Program-made: the position numbers and the translations under genes
Part shown: positions 32,072-40,860 of the stretch, piece by piece
Layout: each line of letters begins with the position of its first letter
How positions within the stretch are numbered: the first letter of the stretch is position 1
Source of the DNA: Micromonospora sediminimaris
Lineage (GTDB): Bacteria > Actinomycetota > Actinomycetes > Mycobacteriales > Micromonosporaceae
Length of the DNA stretch: 64,000 nucleotides
Assembly: GCA_900112325.1 (NCBI GenBank)
Contig: FOLJ01000001.1
Location: 186,001 to 250,000, forward strand
Reading direction: 5' to 3'
Notes under the pieces: generated by a model
What the model was told of the DNA's origin: nothing
The model's database searches: none
The model's input: the letters and a program-made list of their open reading frames with translations, nothing else

Positions 32072-35000
32072 TCGGCCACCGCCCCCGCCTCCAGCGTGAA
32101 CAACTCCCGTAGCTGAGCGGTGGACAGCTCGGTCACCCACTGCTCGCCGGTGCCGACCACCGAGGCGGCCAGGCCACGCTTGTCGGCGATCAACGCAGCG
32201 ACCTTCTCCTCCACCGTGCCGGCGCAGACGAACTTACGGACCTGCACCCGGCGCCGCTGTCCGATCCGGAACGCCCGGTCGGTGGCCTGGTCCTCGACCG
32301 CCGGGTTCCACCACCTGTCGACGTGCACCACGTGATTGGCGGCGGTAAGCGTCAGTCCGGTGCCGCCGGCCTTGAGCGAGAGGACGAACAGCGCCGGTCC
32401 GCCGTCGGACTGGAAGCGGGTCACCATCGCATCCCGGTCGGCCTTACCGACCCCGCCGTGCAGGAAGAGCACCTCCCGGCCGAACCGGGCCGACAGGTGC
32501 CCGCGCAGCATCCCGCCGAACTCCGCGTACTGGGTGAACAGCAGGGCCTTCTCCCCCGCCGCGAGGACCTCGTCGAGGATCTCCTCCAGCCGGGCCAGCT
32601 TGCCCGACCGTCCGTGCAGGGAGGAGCCGTCGCGGAGCAGCTGCGCGGGGTGGTTGCAGACCTGCTTGAGCCGGGTCATGGTGGCCAGCACCAGCCCGCG
32701 CCGCTCGATGCCGTCGCTGGATTCGATCCGGGCGAGCATGTCGTCGACGACCACCCGGTACAGCGCCGCCTGTTCGGCGGTGAGGTTGCAGACGACCTCC
32801 ATCTCCAGTTTCTCGGGCAGGTCGGTGATGATCGACGAGTCGGTCTTGAGCCGGCGCAACACGAACGGACCGGTGATTCGGCGCAGCCGTTCGGCGGCCT
32901 CGGTGTCCCCGTGCCGTTCGATCGGTTCGGCGAACCGCTTGCGGAACGTCGCCGCCGGGCCGAGCAGGCCCGGGTTGGCGAACTGCATGATGGACCAGAG
33001 GTCCGCCAGCCGGTTCTCCACCGGCGTGCCGGTGACCGCGATGCGGTGCCGGGCGGGCAGGGCGCGTACCGCCTCGGCCTGCCGGGTGGCGGCGTTCTTG
33101 ATGGCCTGCGCCTCGTCTACGACCACCCGGTGCCAGTCGACGCCAGCCAGCTCCGCGGCATCCCGGGCAGCCACCGAATACGTGGTGAGGACCAGGTCCG
33201 CGGCGTGCACGCTGGCGGTGAACTCCGTGCCGCGGGCCCGCTGCGCGCCGTGATGCACGTGTACGCGTTTGTCCGGGGTGAACCGGGCGGCCTCCCGCTG
33301 CCAGTTGCCCACCAGCGACATCGGGCAGATCAGCAGGGTCGGACCGGCCTGCGGCGGGTCGGCGGCCAGCAGCGCCAGCAGCTGCACGGTCTTGCCCAGC
33401 CCCATGTCGTCGGCGAGCACCCCACCGAGCCCCAGCGACTGGAGAAACGCCAGCCAGGCCAGCCCTCGCCGCTGGTACGGCCGCAACGTGCCGTGGAAGG
33501 ACGGCGGCTCGTCCAGCGGGGCGAGCCGGCGGTCCACGGCCCCGGCGAGCAGGTCACCGAGCGCGCCGTCGGCGCTCACCTCGAGCACCGGCAACGCGTC
33601 CGGTTGCTCGGCATCGGACAGACCGAGCCGCAGCAGGTCGGCCACGGTCAGCTCACCGCTGGCCCGCAGCAGGCGCAGGCCGGCGGCGAGCCGCTTCGGG
33701 TCCAGCTCGACCCAGCGCCCCCGCAGCCGTACCAGCGGGGTCTTCAGCTCCGCCAGCCGGGTCAACTCGTCGGAGGTCAACGGCTCGTCGCCGAGAGCCA
33801 GCTCCCAGCGGTAGTCGACCAGGGCGTCCAGTCCCACCCGGTCGGCCGGGCCGGTGACCGTGCCGGGCGCGCTGCGGGAGCTGGCCCGCAGCCGGGCGCC
33901 GAGCCGCGATGCGGGCCGTCGCCACCACGACGGCAGCAGCACCGTGAAGCCCGCCGCGTGCAGCGTCGGAGCGCCCTCGCGCAGGAACCGGTGCGCGCCC
34001 TCGGTGTCCAGCTCCAGCGCCTCCGGCCGGGCCGTACGCAGAGCCACGTCCAGTTCCGGCCACAGTCGGCTGGCCCGGCCGAGTTCGGCCAGCAGGATCT
34101 CCTGCGGATGGTCACCGGCCACGGTCTCGCCGTCGCCGCGCCACACCTGTCCGGCGTCGACGTGCAGGCCCGGCTCGTCGTTGACGCGCAGTCCGAACTC
34201 GACCCGCCACCGGCCGGTGGTGGCGACCACGGCATCGGGGTCGGCCGGCACCACAGTCACCGGTTCGGTCAGCTCGTCGGCCGACGGCTCGACCAGCCGG
34301 AAGCTCGCCCGCACCGTGCCACCGTCGGCGTCGCGCTGCCACTGGTCCAGCTCGGAGCGGAGCGTGCGCAGCGCCGCCGCCTCGGCGGTGAACCCGCGCT
34401 GCGGTCCGGTCAACGCGCCCAGCCAGGCCGTCACGGCACCGTTCGGTCGCGTCCCCCGGGCCAGCGTCATCGGCGGCAGCGCGGCGCGCACGGCCGCGTC
34501 GGTGAGCGCGTCGAGCGCGTCAGCGACCAGCAGCCCGGGCACCTCTGCCGACCTGTCGGCGCGGCCCGACGCCCGGGTGGCGGCCCCTCGGCCGGAATGG
34601 TCGGCAGCCGCACGGGTCGAGGCCGCTCGACGGCGGCCGGCGTCCGGCGAGGCCGCCCGGCGGGCGGGCGCCGTCGCGGGCAGCTCCGCCTCGACCACGG
34701 CCCGGGCTGCGGGGGGCAGGGCCAGCGCCAGCGACCGGGCCCAGGCGGCGTCCGTGCCGGTCAGCAGCGGTCGCCACACCGCCCAGGCGTCGGATGCCCC
34801 GGTGGCCGAGAACGGATCGGTGGCCGAGAACGGATCGGCGAGGCTGGGCAGGACCCGGCCGCGGGTGGCCAGGTCGGTGGCGAAACCGGCCAGTTCGGCC
34901 AGGTGTCGCAGGCTCGCGCCGGGTGCGGCGGCCAGCTTCTCGACGGTACGCAGCAGCGACAGCGCGGCGTCCGGGGCGTACGCCAGCACCGGAACCTGCC

Positions 35001-35298
35001 ACCCGGCGAGGGTGACCGGACCACGGACCGGTGCCACGACGGTGGTGCGGACCAGTTCCGGTGAATCCAGCGGCGAGCCGGCGCGGGTGGGCAGGCGCAG
35101 CAGCGCCGTGCCGAGATCGTCCGGTTCGGCGACGTCGGCCAGCAGTGCGACCAGTTCGGCGTGCCCGGCGGCGAACGGGTGTGGGCGGGCTCGCGGCGCC
35201 CGGCCGGGACGGCGCGGGGCCGCCGGTGGCAGGGTGCTGTCCTCGGCCCAGACCGCCAGCCCTCGGCCGGGCAGCCACATCCCATGGACGACCAGCAC
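32068..35298 (-). CDS. SNF2-family DNA-dependent ATPase/helicase
   Basis: 1076 residues. About 580 N-terminal residues are the bacterial SNF2-associated region, with low-complexity segments (a FSATDPFSATGA duplication near 155 and an Arg/Ala block near 215-250). Then the helicase motors: GGVLADDMGLGKTVQLLALL (Walker A), VVDEAQAIKN (DExQ box), AVTGTPVENRLADLWSIMQF, FVLRRLKTD, ALLFTQYAEFGGMLRGHL, FLHGGVGKADRD, VHVDRWWNPAVEDQATDRAFR (motif VI). These proteins translocate on duplex DNA in repair or transcription. GTG 35298 has a GGGGGA site. Translationally coupled to the SWIM gene. Confidence 0.93.
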   Translation of the reverse strand: MLVVHGMWLPGRGLAVWAEDSTLPPAAPRRPGRAPRARPHPFAAGHAELVALLADVAEPDDLGTALLRLPTRAGSPLDSPELVRTTVVAPVRGPVTLAGWQVPVLAYAPDAALSLLRTVEKLAAAPGASLRHLAELAGFATDLATRGRVLPSLADPFSATDPFSATGASDAWAVWRPLLTGTDAAWARSLALALPPAARAVVEAELPATAPARRAASPDAGRRRAASTRAAADHSGRGAATRASGRADRSAEVPGLLVADALDALTDAAVRAALPPMTLARGTRPNGAVTAWLGALTGPQRGFTAEAAALRTLRSELDQWQRDADGGTVRASFRLVEPSADELTEPVTVVPADPDAVVATTGRWRVEFGLRVNDEPGLHVDAGQVWRGDGETVAGDHPQEILLAELGRASRLWPELDVALRTARPEALELDTEGAHRFLREGAPTLHAAGFTVLLPSWWRRPASRLGARLRASSRSAPGTVTGPADRVGLDALVDYRWELALGDEPLTSDELTRLAELKTPLVRLRGRWVELDPKRLAAGLRLLRASGELTVADLLRLGLSDAEQPDALPVLEVSADGALGDLLAGAVDRRLAPLDEPPSFHGTLRPYQRRGLAWLAFLQSLGLGGVLADDMGLGKTVQLLALLAADPPQAGPTLLICPMSLVGNWQREAARFTPDKRVHVHHGAQRARGTEFTASVHAADLVLTTYSVAARDAAELAGVDWHRVVVDEAQAIKNAATRQAEAVRALPARHRIAVTGTPVENRLADLWSIMQFANPGLLGPAATFRKRFAEPIERHGDTEAAERLRRITGPFVLRRLKTDSSIITDLPEKLEMEVVCNLTAEQAALYRVVVDDMLARIESSDGIERRGLVLATMTRLKQVCNHPAQLLRDGSSLHGRSGKLARLEEILDEVLAAGEKALLFTQYAEFGGMLRGHLSARFGREVLFLHGGVGKADRDAMVTRFQSDGGPALFVLSLKAGGTGLTLTAANHVVHVDRWWNPAVEDQATDRAFRIGQRRRVQVRKFVCAGTVEEKVAALIADKRGLAASVVGTGEQWVTELSTAQLRELFTLEAGAVAE

Positions 35299-35387
35299 GC
35301 ACTCCCCCTCGAACCGGGCGGGTCCGCGCCACGTCGGCGGCGACCCGGGGCCAGGATAGGCGGCGCCGACCGGCTAGCGTCGGCGCC

Positions 35388-36257
35388 ATGTGCGACCTCC
35401 TGGTGATCGGCGGCCTCGGCGTCGATGTGCGAGTGCGGGTGCCCCGGCTGCCGTTGCCGGTGGTCGACTCGGTCACCGTCGATCCGATCGAGTTGCGGGT
35501 CGGCAACACCGGCGCCGGGGTGGTCCTCGCCGCGCACGCGCTCGGGCTGCGGGTGACGGTGGTCGACACGGTGGGCGTGGATCCGGCCGGTGCCGTCGTG
35601 CGAGCCGCGCTGGCCCGTACCGGCGTGCGGGCGGTCCTGGCCGACGACCCGGCGGGTACCCGGCGGTCGGTGAACCTGGTCGACCCTGGCGGGCGGCGGA
35701 TGTCGCTGTACGACCCCCGGGCCTCGGACGGTCCGCCACCGTTCGCGGCGCCCCGGGTGGCGGAGCTGATCGAGGACGCCACCCACGTGCATCTGTCGAT
35801 CATGGGATGGGTGCGGGAGTTGCTGCCCGACCTCGGTGACGTGCTCAGCGAGGGGGTGGGCGCCTCGACCGACCTGCACGACTGGGACGGGCACAACCCG
35901 TACCACCGCCGCTTCGCCGACGTCGCCGAGTTGGTGCTGGTCAGCGGTGCGGCGCTCGGGGACCGGGCGGCGGCCGTGGCCGGCACGCTGGCACCGCGCC
36001 CGGTGCTGGTGACCCGGGGCGCGGACGGTGCCGATCTGTACCTGGGCCGGGACGTCCATCGCGTTCCGGCGGCCGTCCCGCCCGGCCCGGTGATCGACAC
36101 CAACGGCGCCGGGGACGCCTTCGCGGCGGGGATCATCGCGGCCCGGTCCCGTGGCGCGACCTGGCTGGAGGCGGCCGGGTACGCGTCCCGTGTCGCCGCC
36201 GCGGCCTGCACCCACGACGGCATGGAGTACCCGCCGGGGCTGCTCCCCCGCGACTGA
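35388..36257 (+). CDS. PfkB-family sugar kinase
   Basis: 289 residues. The ribokinase fold is shown by VIGGLGVDVRVRVPRLPLPV, LRVGNTGAGVVLAAHALGL, VTVVDTVGVDPAG and the anion-hole/catalytic motif VIDTNGAGDAFAAGIIAARS (residues about 234-253, catalytic Asp in GAGDAF). Substrate is not evident; DLHDWDGHNPYHRRFAD and the flexible mid-region do not match fructose- or adenosine-specific members I know. TAGCGT sits 7 nt before ATG 35388, a leaderless arrangement. Confidence 0.88.
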   Translation: MCDLLVIGGLGVDVRVRVPRLPLPVVDSVTVDPIELRVGNTGAGVVLAAHALGLRVTVVDTVGVDPAGAVVRAALARTGVRAVLADDPAGTRRSVNLVDPGGRRMSLYDPRASDGPPPFAAPRVAELIEDATHVHLSIMGWVRELLPDLGDVLSEGVGASTDLHDWDGHNPYHRRFADVAELVLVSGAALGDRAAAVAGTLAPRPVLVTRGADGADLYLGRDVHRVPAAVPPGPVIDTNGAGDAFAAGIIAARSRGATWLEAAGYASRVAAAACTHDGMEYPPGLLPRD

Positions 36258-36288
36258 CCGATCGGGGCGTACCGCTGCCGGGTGGTGC

Positions 36289-36320
36289 TTGACAGCCCCC
36301 TTGGTAAGTCGTAGCTTACC
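36289..36320 (+). promoter_or_regulatory. Promoter with overlapping ArsR-type operator
   Basis: TTGACA (36289-36294), 17-nt spacer, TAGCTT (36312-36317): a near-consensus promoter. GGTAAG (36303-36308) and CTTACC (36315-36320) form a perfect inverted repeat over the spacer and -10, and ACTTACC recurs just inside the coding start. The start codon at 36325 is 7 nt past the -10, so the mRNA is likely leaderless and repressed by the encoded ArsR protein. Confidence 0.75.
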
Positions 36321-36324
36321 GTTC

Positions 36325-36648
36325 GTGGCCACTTACCGATCTGACGAGGGCTGGGACGCCCTCGGCGACCCCACCCGTCGCGCCATCGTCGCGTGCCTGG
36401 CGGAACAGCCACGTGCCGTCGGCGAACTCGCCCGGGAACTACCGATCAGCCGGCCCGCGGTCTCCCAGCACCTGAAGGTGCTCAAGGACGCCGGACTGGT
36501 CGTCGACCAGCAGGCCGGCACCCGACGGGTCTACCGGCTCAACCCGGCCGGCGTGGCCGCCCTACGCGACCAACTCGACACGTTCTGGCGCCGCGCGCTG
36601 GACAGCTACCAGGACGTCGTCGACCAGACCACCGAGGAGGACTCATGA
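36325..36648 (+). CDS. ArsR-family transcriptional regulator
   Basis: 107 residues. A winged helix: GDPTRRAIVACLAEQPRAVG, ELARELPISRPAVSQHLKVL, KDAGLVVDQQAGTRRVYRLN. No metal-binding Cys is present, so it belongs to the metal-independent ArsR group often found with SRPBCC partners. The downstream gene overlaps by ATGA and encodes exactly such a partner. The perfect GGTAAG/CTTACC repeat over the promoter is its probable operator. Confidence 0.92.
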   Translation: MATYRSDEGWDALGDPTRRAIVACLAEQPRAVGELARELPISRPAVSQHLKVLKDAGLVVDQQAGTRRVYRLNPAGVAALRDQLDTFWRRALDSYQDVVDQTTEEDS

Positions 36649-37127
36649 CCCAGGCAGCGGATGTGGTGGTGCGCCGCCAGATCATCGTGAACGCGCCGAT
36701 CGAACGGGCGTTCACCACGTTCACCGAACGCTTCGGCGACTTCAAGCCACGGGAACACAACCTGCTCGGCGTCGCGATCGCCGAGACCGTGTTCGAGCCG
36801 AGAGTCGGTGGCCACATCTACGACCGTGGCGTCGACGGCACCGAGTGCCGCTGGGCTCGGGTGCTCGCCTACGACCCACCGGACCGGGTCGTGTTCAGCT
36901 GGGACATCAACCCCAAGTGGCAGGTCGAGACCGAGCCCGACAACACCAGCGAGGTCGAGGTGCGGTTCGTCGCCGAAACCCCGCACCGCACCCGGGTGGA
37001 ACTGGAACACCGCCACCTCGACCGGCACGGCCCCGGCTGGGAGTCCGTCCGGGACGGCGTCGCCGACGACGGAGGATGGCCGCTCTACCTTGACCGCTAC
37101 GCCGCCCTGTGCGACGCGTCCGGCTGA
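36645..37127 (+). CDS. SRPBCC/AHSA1 domain protein
   Basis: 160 residues: VVRRQIIVNAPIERAFTTFT, GGHIYDRGVDGTECRWARVL, YDPPDRVVFSWDINPKWQVE, TPHRTRVELEHRHLDRHGPG. This is the helix-grip fold with an internal cavity for a small hydrophobic ligand. Start ATG overlaps the ArsR stop (ATGA), so the two are made together. Many ArsR-SRPBCC pairs occur in actinobacteria; the ligand is unknown. Confidence 0.9.
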   Translation: MTQAADVVVRRQIIVNAPIERAFTTFTERFGDFKPREHNLLGVAIAETVFEPRVGGHIYDRGVDGTECRWARVLAYDPPDRVVFSWDINPKWQVETEPDNTSEVEVRFVAETPHRTRVELEHRHLDRHGPGWESVRDGVADDGGWPLYLDRYAALCDASG

Positions 37128-37185
37128 CGGCAGGATCATCCCGCTTCGCCCTGCGGGTCACCGACGGCCGGGGCAGGATGGGCGC

Positions 37186-37392
37186 ATGGCATCCACGGTT
37201 GAGATCCCACTGGTGGGCGGCACGGCCGACGGCGAGCACGTCACCGTCGAACTGGACCCGAACGGCCGGCCCCCACTGACCCACCACCACCTGGGGCCAC
37301 AAGGGCTGGCGGCAGCGGAGATCTACGAGTTGGAGTCCGTCGACACCGACCGCCAGCAGTGGCGCTACTGCTGGCGGGGGCCGGCGGTCTGA
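37186..37392 (+). CDS. Small conserved hypothetical protein
   Basis: 68 residues: MASTVEIPLVGGTADGEHVT, VELDPNGRPP, AAAEIYELESVDTDRQQWRY. It is beta-rich and ends in Tyr-Cys-Trp-Arg. Proteins of this outline occur in actinobacteria and phages without a known function. It follows the SRPBCC gene by 58 bp and converges with the pyruvyl transferase gene. Confidence 0.6.
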   Translation: MASTVEIPLVGGTADGEHVTVELDPNGRPPLTHHHLGPQGLAAAEIYELESVDTDRQQWRYCWRGPAV

Positions 37393-37410
37393 CCCGGCCC
37401 CCGCCACCGG

Positions 37411-38556
37411 TCAGGCGCCGACCTCGACCAGAGACCGGTTGCGCAGGCTCTCCAGCACCGCCCGGGTGACCTGGGAGGTGCCTCTGGCCTCGTCACACAC
37501 CCGCGCCACCCGCTGGGCGGTGACCTCGGCCCGCTGCTCGCGCTCATCCCACAACTGGTCCACCTCGGCCAACAGGGGGCCCTCCACCTCACGCTCCACA
37601 CCCCGCAACGCCGGCACCCCGAGTCGCTGGGCGAGGTCGAAGACCTTGCCGGCGTACGGCAGGGGCAGAAACGGCGTACCCATCATCGCGGCGAAGATCA
37701 GGAAGTGCAGGCGCATACCGACCGCCAGGTCGAAGTGACGCATCAACCCGAGGATCTGCTGCGGTGAGTAGGTGCCGTGCAGGATCCGCCCCCGCTCTGC
37801 GGCGATCATGTGCGACAGCACCCCGTGCGAGTGCCGGATGTCGTCGCGTTCCATCGGCACGAACAGCACGTGCGCGTCGATCCGGTGCACCAGGAAGTCG
37901 CCGATCTGTGCCAGCAGCCGGTGGTATCCGTCCACGTCCAGCCGTTCCGCTGCCCGGCCCGGCTCCCGCACGCTCATGCCGACCAGCCGTTTGCCGGCCG
38001 GCACGCCCTCCTCCCGGAGGAACTGCGCGGGAAAGTCCTCCGGTTCCAGCAGGAACGCCGGATCGCCGGTGACGGTGATCGGATTGAGCAGACCGGCCTC
38101 CTCCAGCACCATCCGCGACTCCTGGTCGCGTACGGTCACCTGGACGGCACCCGCCAACGTCTCCCGGACCATGCCGGTGTCCACCATCTCGTTGAGCGGC
38201 CCGACGCCGACGGCGTACGTCAGCAGGGGCAGACCCCGCTCCTGCGCCACCCGGACCACCCGCAGGTAGCGGCGGGCCTCCTTGTCGTAGAGGATGCCGC
38301 CGCCGCCCAGGATGAGCAGGTCGAGTTGAGACAGTACGAGAGCGGAGTCGGTCCGGCTGACCCCCTCCCACGGCACCGCCTCCACGTCCGGATGGGCGAC
38401 CGCGGTGTGTGCGGGATTCCGCGAGAACACGATGATCCGGGCGTGTGGCTCCTGCTGCCGCAGATCGGTCAGCAGACCGGTGAGGATCGCCTCGTCGCCC
38501 AGGTTGCGCCCGCCGTACGAGCCGAGCACGCCGATGGTCAGTCCGGCACGCGTCAT
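37411..38556 (-). CDS. Polysaccharide pyruvyl transferase family protein (CsaB-like)
   Basis: 381 residues in two Rossmann-like halves: GVLGSYGGRNLGDEAILTGL at the N-terminus, LDLLILGGGGILYDKEARRY, ITVTGDPAFLLEP, VGMSVREPGRAAERLDVDGY, ILHGTYSPQQILGLMRHFDL and AVGMRLHFLIFAAMMGTPFL with the conserved Arg-x-His. CsaB adds ketal pyruvate to cell-wall polysaccharides that anchor S-layer-type proteins. Here the acceptor is unknown and no polysaccharide gene adjoins. ATG 38556 has a GGAGGAGCGACGG leader. Confidence 0.85.
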   Translation of the reverse strand: MTRAGLTIGVLGSYGGRNLGDEAILTGLLTDLRQQEPHARIIVFSRNPAHTAVAHPDVEAVPWEGVSRTDSALVLSQLDLLILGGGGILYDKEARRYLRVVRVAQERGLPLLTYAVGVGPLNEMVDTGMVRETLAGAVQVTVRDQESRMVLEEAGLLNPITVTGDPAFLLEPEDFPAQFLREEGVPAGKRLVGMSVREPGRAAERLDVDGYHRLLAQIGDFLVHRIDAHVLFVPMERDDIRHSHGVLSHMIAAERGRILHGTYSPQQILGLMRHFDLAVGMRLHFLIFAAMMGTPFLPLPYAGKVFDLAQRLGVPALRGVEREVEGPLLAEVDQLWDEREQRAEVTAQRVARVCDEARGTSQVTRAVLESLRNRSLVEVGA

Positions 38557-38692
38557 CCGTCGCTCCTCCCCAGGTGCGTCCGCTCGGACGTTTCCCCGCT
38601 GCGCTGGTGAACAGTCCTCGCCGGTGGGCCTGGGGCAAGGCCGGCGGGAAACGGGTTGCCCGTACGGGTGCCCGACCGGCAGCGTGCACGAC

Positions 38693-39631
38693 ATGCAGGC
38701 GCAGACACGGAATCGGCTACGGTGGGCCCAGTTGCCCCCTGATGTCCGATCCGCCGTGGAGGAGATCCTCGGCGACCGGGTGATCGAAGCGGTGTCGCAG
38801 CCCGGCGGATACTCCCCCGGCACCGCCGACCGGGTACGCACCGCCAGCGGGCGGCGCGCCTTCGTCAAGGCGGCCAGCCCGGCCCAGAACCCGGACACCC
38901 CGGACATGCACCGGGCCGAGGCGCGGATCACCGCCGCACTGCCCGCGTACGCCCCGACGCCCCGGTTGCTCGGCTGCCACGACGACGGCCACTGGGTGGC
39001 ACTGGTGCTCACCGACGTCGACGGACGCCACCCCGTCACCCCGTGGCACGCCGAGGAACTCGACGCGGTGCTTGACGCCCTGGAACGGATGTCGACGGCG
39101 CTCACGCCCAGCCCGGTGGCGGAAGTGCCGGCCATCGCCGAGCGGCTGGCCGACGAGTTCGCCGGCTGGCGGCGAATAGTCGACGACCCGCCGCCGGAGT
39201 TGAACGCCTGGGCCCGGACGCATCTCGACGACCTCTGCTCGTGGACGGACCACGGCCTCGCCTCGCTGGCCGGCGACACCCTGTGCCACGTGGATATCCG
39301 CGCGGACAACCTGCTCGTCGACCGGGCCGGCCGCGTCACAGTGGTCGACTGGCCCTGGGCGGCGCGCGGCCCGAACTGGCTGGACACCGCGATGCTGCTG
39401 CTCGACGTACGCCTCCAGGGCGGGCACGACACCGAGGCGCTGATCCGTCGGCTTCCGCTCACCGCCGCAGCCGACCCGGACGCGGTGACCGGTCTCTACG
39501 CCGGCCTAGCCGGCTTCTTCACCGACCGGGCGCGCCTGCCCGCGCCGCCGGGCATCCCCACCCTCCGGGCGTTCCAGCACGCCCAGGCCGAAGTCCTGCT
39601 CACCTGGCTGGCCGAACGCATCGCCACCTGA
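38693..39631 (+). CDS. Aminoglycoside phosphotransferase (APH) family kinase
   Basis: 312 residues. The kinase-like catalytic loop LCHVDIRADNLLVDRAGRVT (HxDxxxxN) near residue 201 and the metal-binding DWPWAARGPNWLD are complete. The N-lobe has VRTASGRRAFVKAA with the ATP-contacting Lys. APH proteins phosphorylate small molecules, and many chromosomal ones have nothing to do with resistance. The start may be ATG 38693 or GTG 38684. Divergent from the pyruvyl transferase gene. Confidence 0.85.
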   Translation: MQAQTRNRLRWAQLPPDVRSAVEEILGDRVIEAVSQPGGYSPGTADRVRTASGRRAFVKAASPAQNPDTPDMHRAEARITAALPAYAPTPRLLGCHDDGHWVALVLTDVDGRHPVTPWHAEELDAVLDALERMSTALTPSPVAEVPAIAERLADEFAGWRRIVDDPPPELNAWARTHLDDLCSWTDHGLASLAGDTLCHVDIRADNLLVDRAGRVTVVDWPWAARGPNWLDTAMLLLDVRLQGGHDTEALIRRLPLTAAADPDAVTGLYAGLAGFFTDRARLPAPPGIPTLRAFQHAQAEVLLTWLAERIAT

Positions 39632-39647
39632 CCCGACCCGCCCCGCC

Positions 39648-39720
39648 CGCACCGCACCGCACCGCACCGCCGCACCACACCGCCGCACCGCACCGCACCG
39701 CCGCACCGCCGCGCCGCGCC
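39648..39720. repeat. CGCACC/CCG low-complexity tract
   Basis: About 73 bp of irregular CGCACC and CGC units immediately after the APH gene. Unit length varies, so this is slippage-prone simple sequence rather than a regular tandem array. Confidence 0.8.
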
Positions 39721-39728
39721 TGATGGTC

Positions 39729-39800
39729 GAGGCAGCAAGATCCCCGAAACTGCTGCCTCCAGCCGCGGCGACCCAGCAACATCCCCGAAACTGCTGCCTC
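39729..39800. repeat. 26-bp direct repeat with internal hairpin
   Basis: Copies at 39734-39759 and 39775-39800 differ at one base and share ATCCCCGAAACTGCTGCCTC. The first is part of a GAGGCAGCA/TGCTGCCTC hairpin (39729-39737 and 39751-39759). The 280-bp convergent gap holds this, the tract at 39648 and no gene. Confidence 0.75.
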
Positions 39801-39911
39801 GGAGCAGCGGTGGCCCTGCGACAATCCGACGTTGCTCCCCTCCCAGCGGCGGTCCCCGCGACACTCCGGCGACCTCCTTGGGGTGGCGGGGCCGGGTTGG
39901 TGGGCGGGGTT

Positions 39912-40709
39912 TCAGGTGGGCGGGGTGGACACGTGGGTGAGGAAGGGCAGGACCACCGTGGGCAGGGCCGGTGAGTCGACGATGTCGTAGTGGGTGAGCC
40001 CCGGGAGGACGGCCAGCCGGGCGGCCGGACGACCGGTGCCGTCCCACCCGGCGTCCCGATGGCCGCCACCGAGCAGGCCGAAGAACTCCACCATGTGCGC
40101 CGGGCGAACCGAGTCGGCGTCGGCGAAGACCAGCATCGTCGGCGTGGTGATCGCCGCGACCTCCGATGACCAGTCGTAGTCGCGGCGCAGCAGTTCACCG
40201 GTCCGGACCCAGAGTCGTGGCCAGTCCTGCGGGCGGGGCGCGACGCGCCGGTAGAGCTGCTCGGGCGGGGTGCCGCGCATCCGCTCGGCGGCCGCCTCGT
40301 CGGGCTCGGGCATGCCGGCGAGTACCTCGGGAAACCAGCCCTGCCGCCGACATGGCGCGGAGACCACCACCAGGCGGCGGAGCAGTTGCCGGTGCTGCAC
40401 CGCCAACCGCAGGGCGACTCCACCGCCGAGGGAGAAGCCGAGCACCTCGGCCTCGGCCAGACCAAGGTGAACGATCAGCGCAGCCACGTCGTCGGCCATC
40501 GACTCGTACCGCAGCGGGCGGCCGGGGTCGGCGGTGCGGCCGTGACCCGGCAGATCGACGCTGACCACCAGGCGACGCCGCGCGAACGCCGGTCGGATCG
40601 CGGCGAAGGTCTCCGCCGTGCCGAACCCGCCATGCAGCAGCACCAGCGGGCGACCTTCGCCCTCCGTCTCGTACCAGAATCGAACGCCGTCGAGCTGCGC
40701 GTAGCTCAT
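39912..40709 (-). CDS. Alpha/beta hydrolase
   Basis: 265 residues. LVLLHGGFGTAETFAA (oxyanion region), DLPGHGRTADPGRPLRYESM, nucleophile elbow LGFSLGGG (Ser near residue 95), and LPGLTHYDIVD with the catalytic His. The Asp is likely in MLVFADADSVRPAHM. Substrate unknown; such enzymes often hydrolyse esters or lactones. AAGGAA precedes ATG 40709. Confidence 0.9.
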   Translation of the reverse strand: MSYAQLDGVRFWYETEGEGRPLVLLHGGFGTAETFAAIRPAFARRRLVVSVDLPGHGRTADPGRPLRYESMADDVAALIVHLGLAEAEVLGFSLGGGVALRLAVQHRQLLRRLVVVSAPCRRQGWFPEVLAGMPEPDEAAAERMRGTPPEQLYRRVAPRPQDWPRLWVRTGELLRRDYDWSSEVAAITTPTMLVFADADSVRPAHMVEFFGLLGGGHRDAGWDGTGRPAARLAVLPGLTHYDIVDSPALPTVVLPFLTHVSTPPT

Positions 40710-40860
40710 GCTGTTCCTTCCCTGCTCCGACGCGGGACGGGCACCGCCCCGCCGGATGCCGAGTCGTCGTTGCCGAGCCGGTGCCGGGAGCACGACACCG
40801 ATACGATCAGCGAGTCTCGATGCTCTCAGCAGTTACCCACCCCGGATGAGGTGAGGTGCG

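Noticed and set aside
32323..35064. A 913-codon open frame on the plus strand
   Set aside because: It is antisense to the SNF2 gene, which has complete helicase motifs. The frame is open only because third positions are almost all G or C, and the product is Arg/Gly/Pro/His-rich without a domain.
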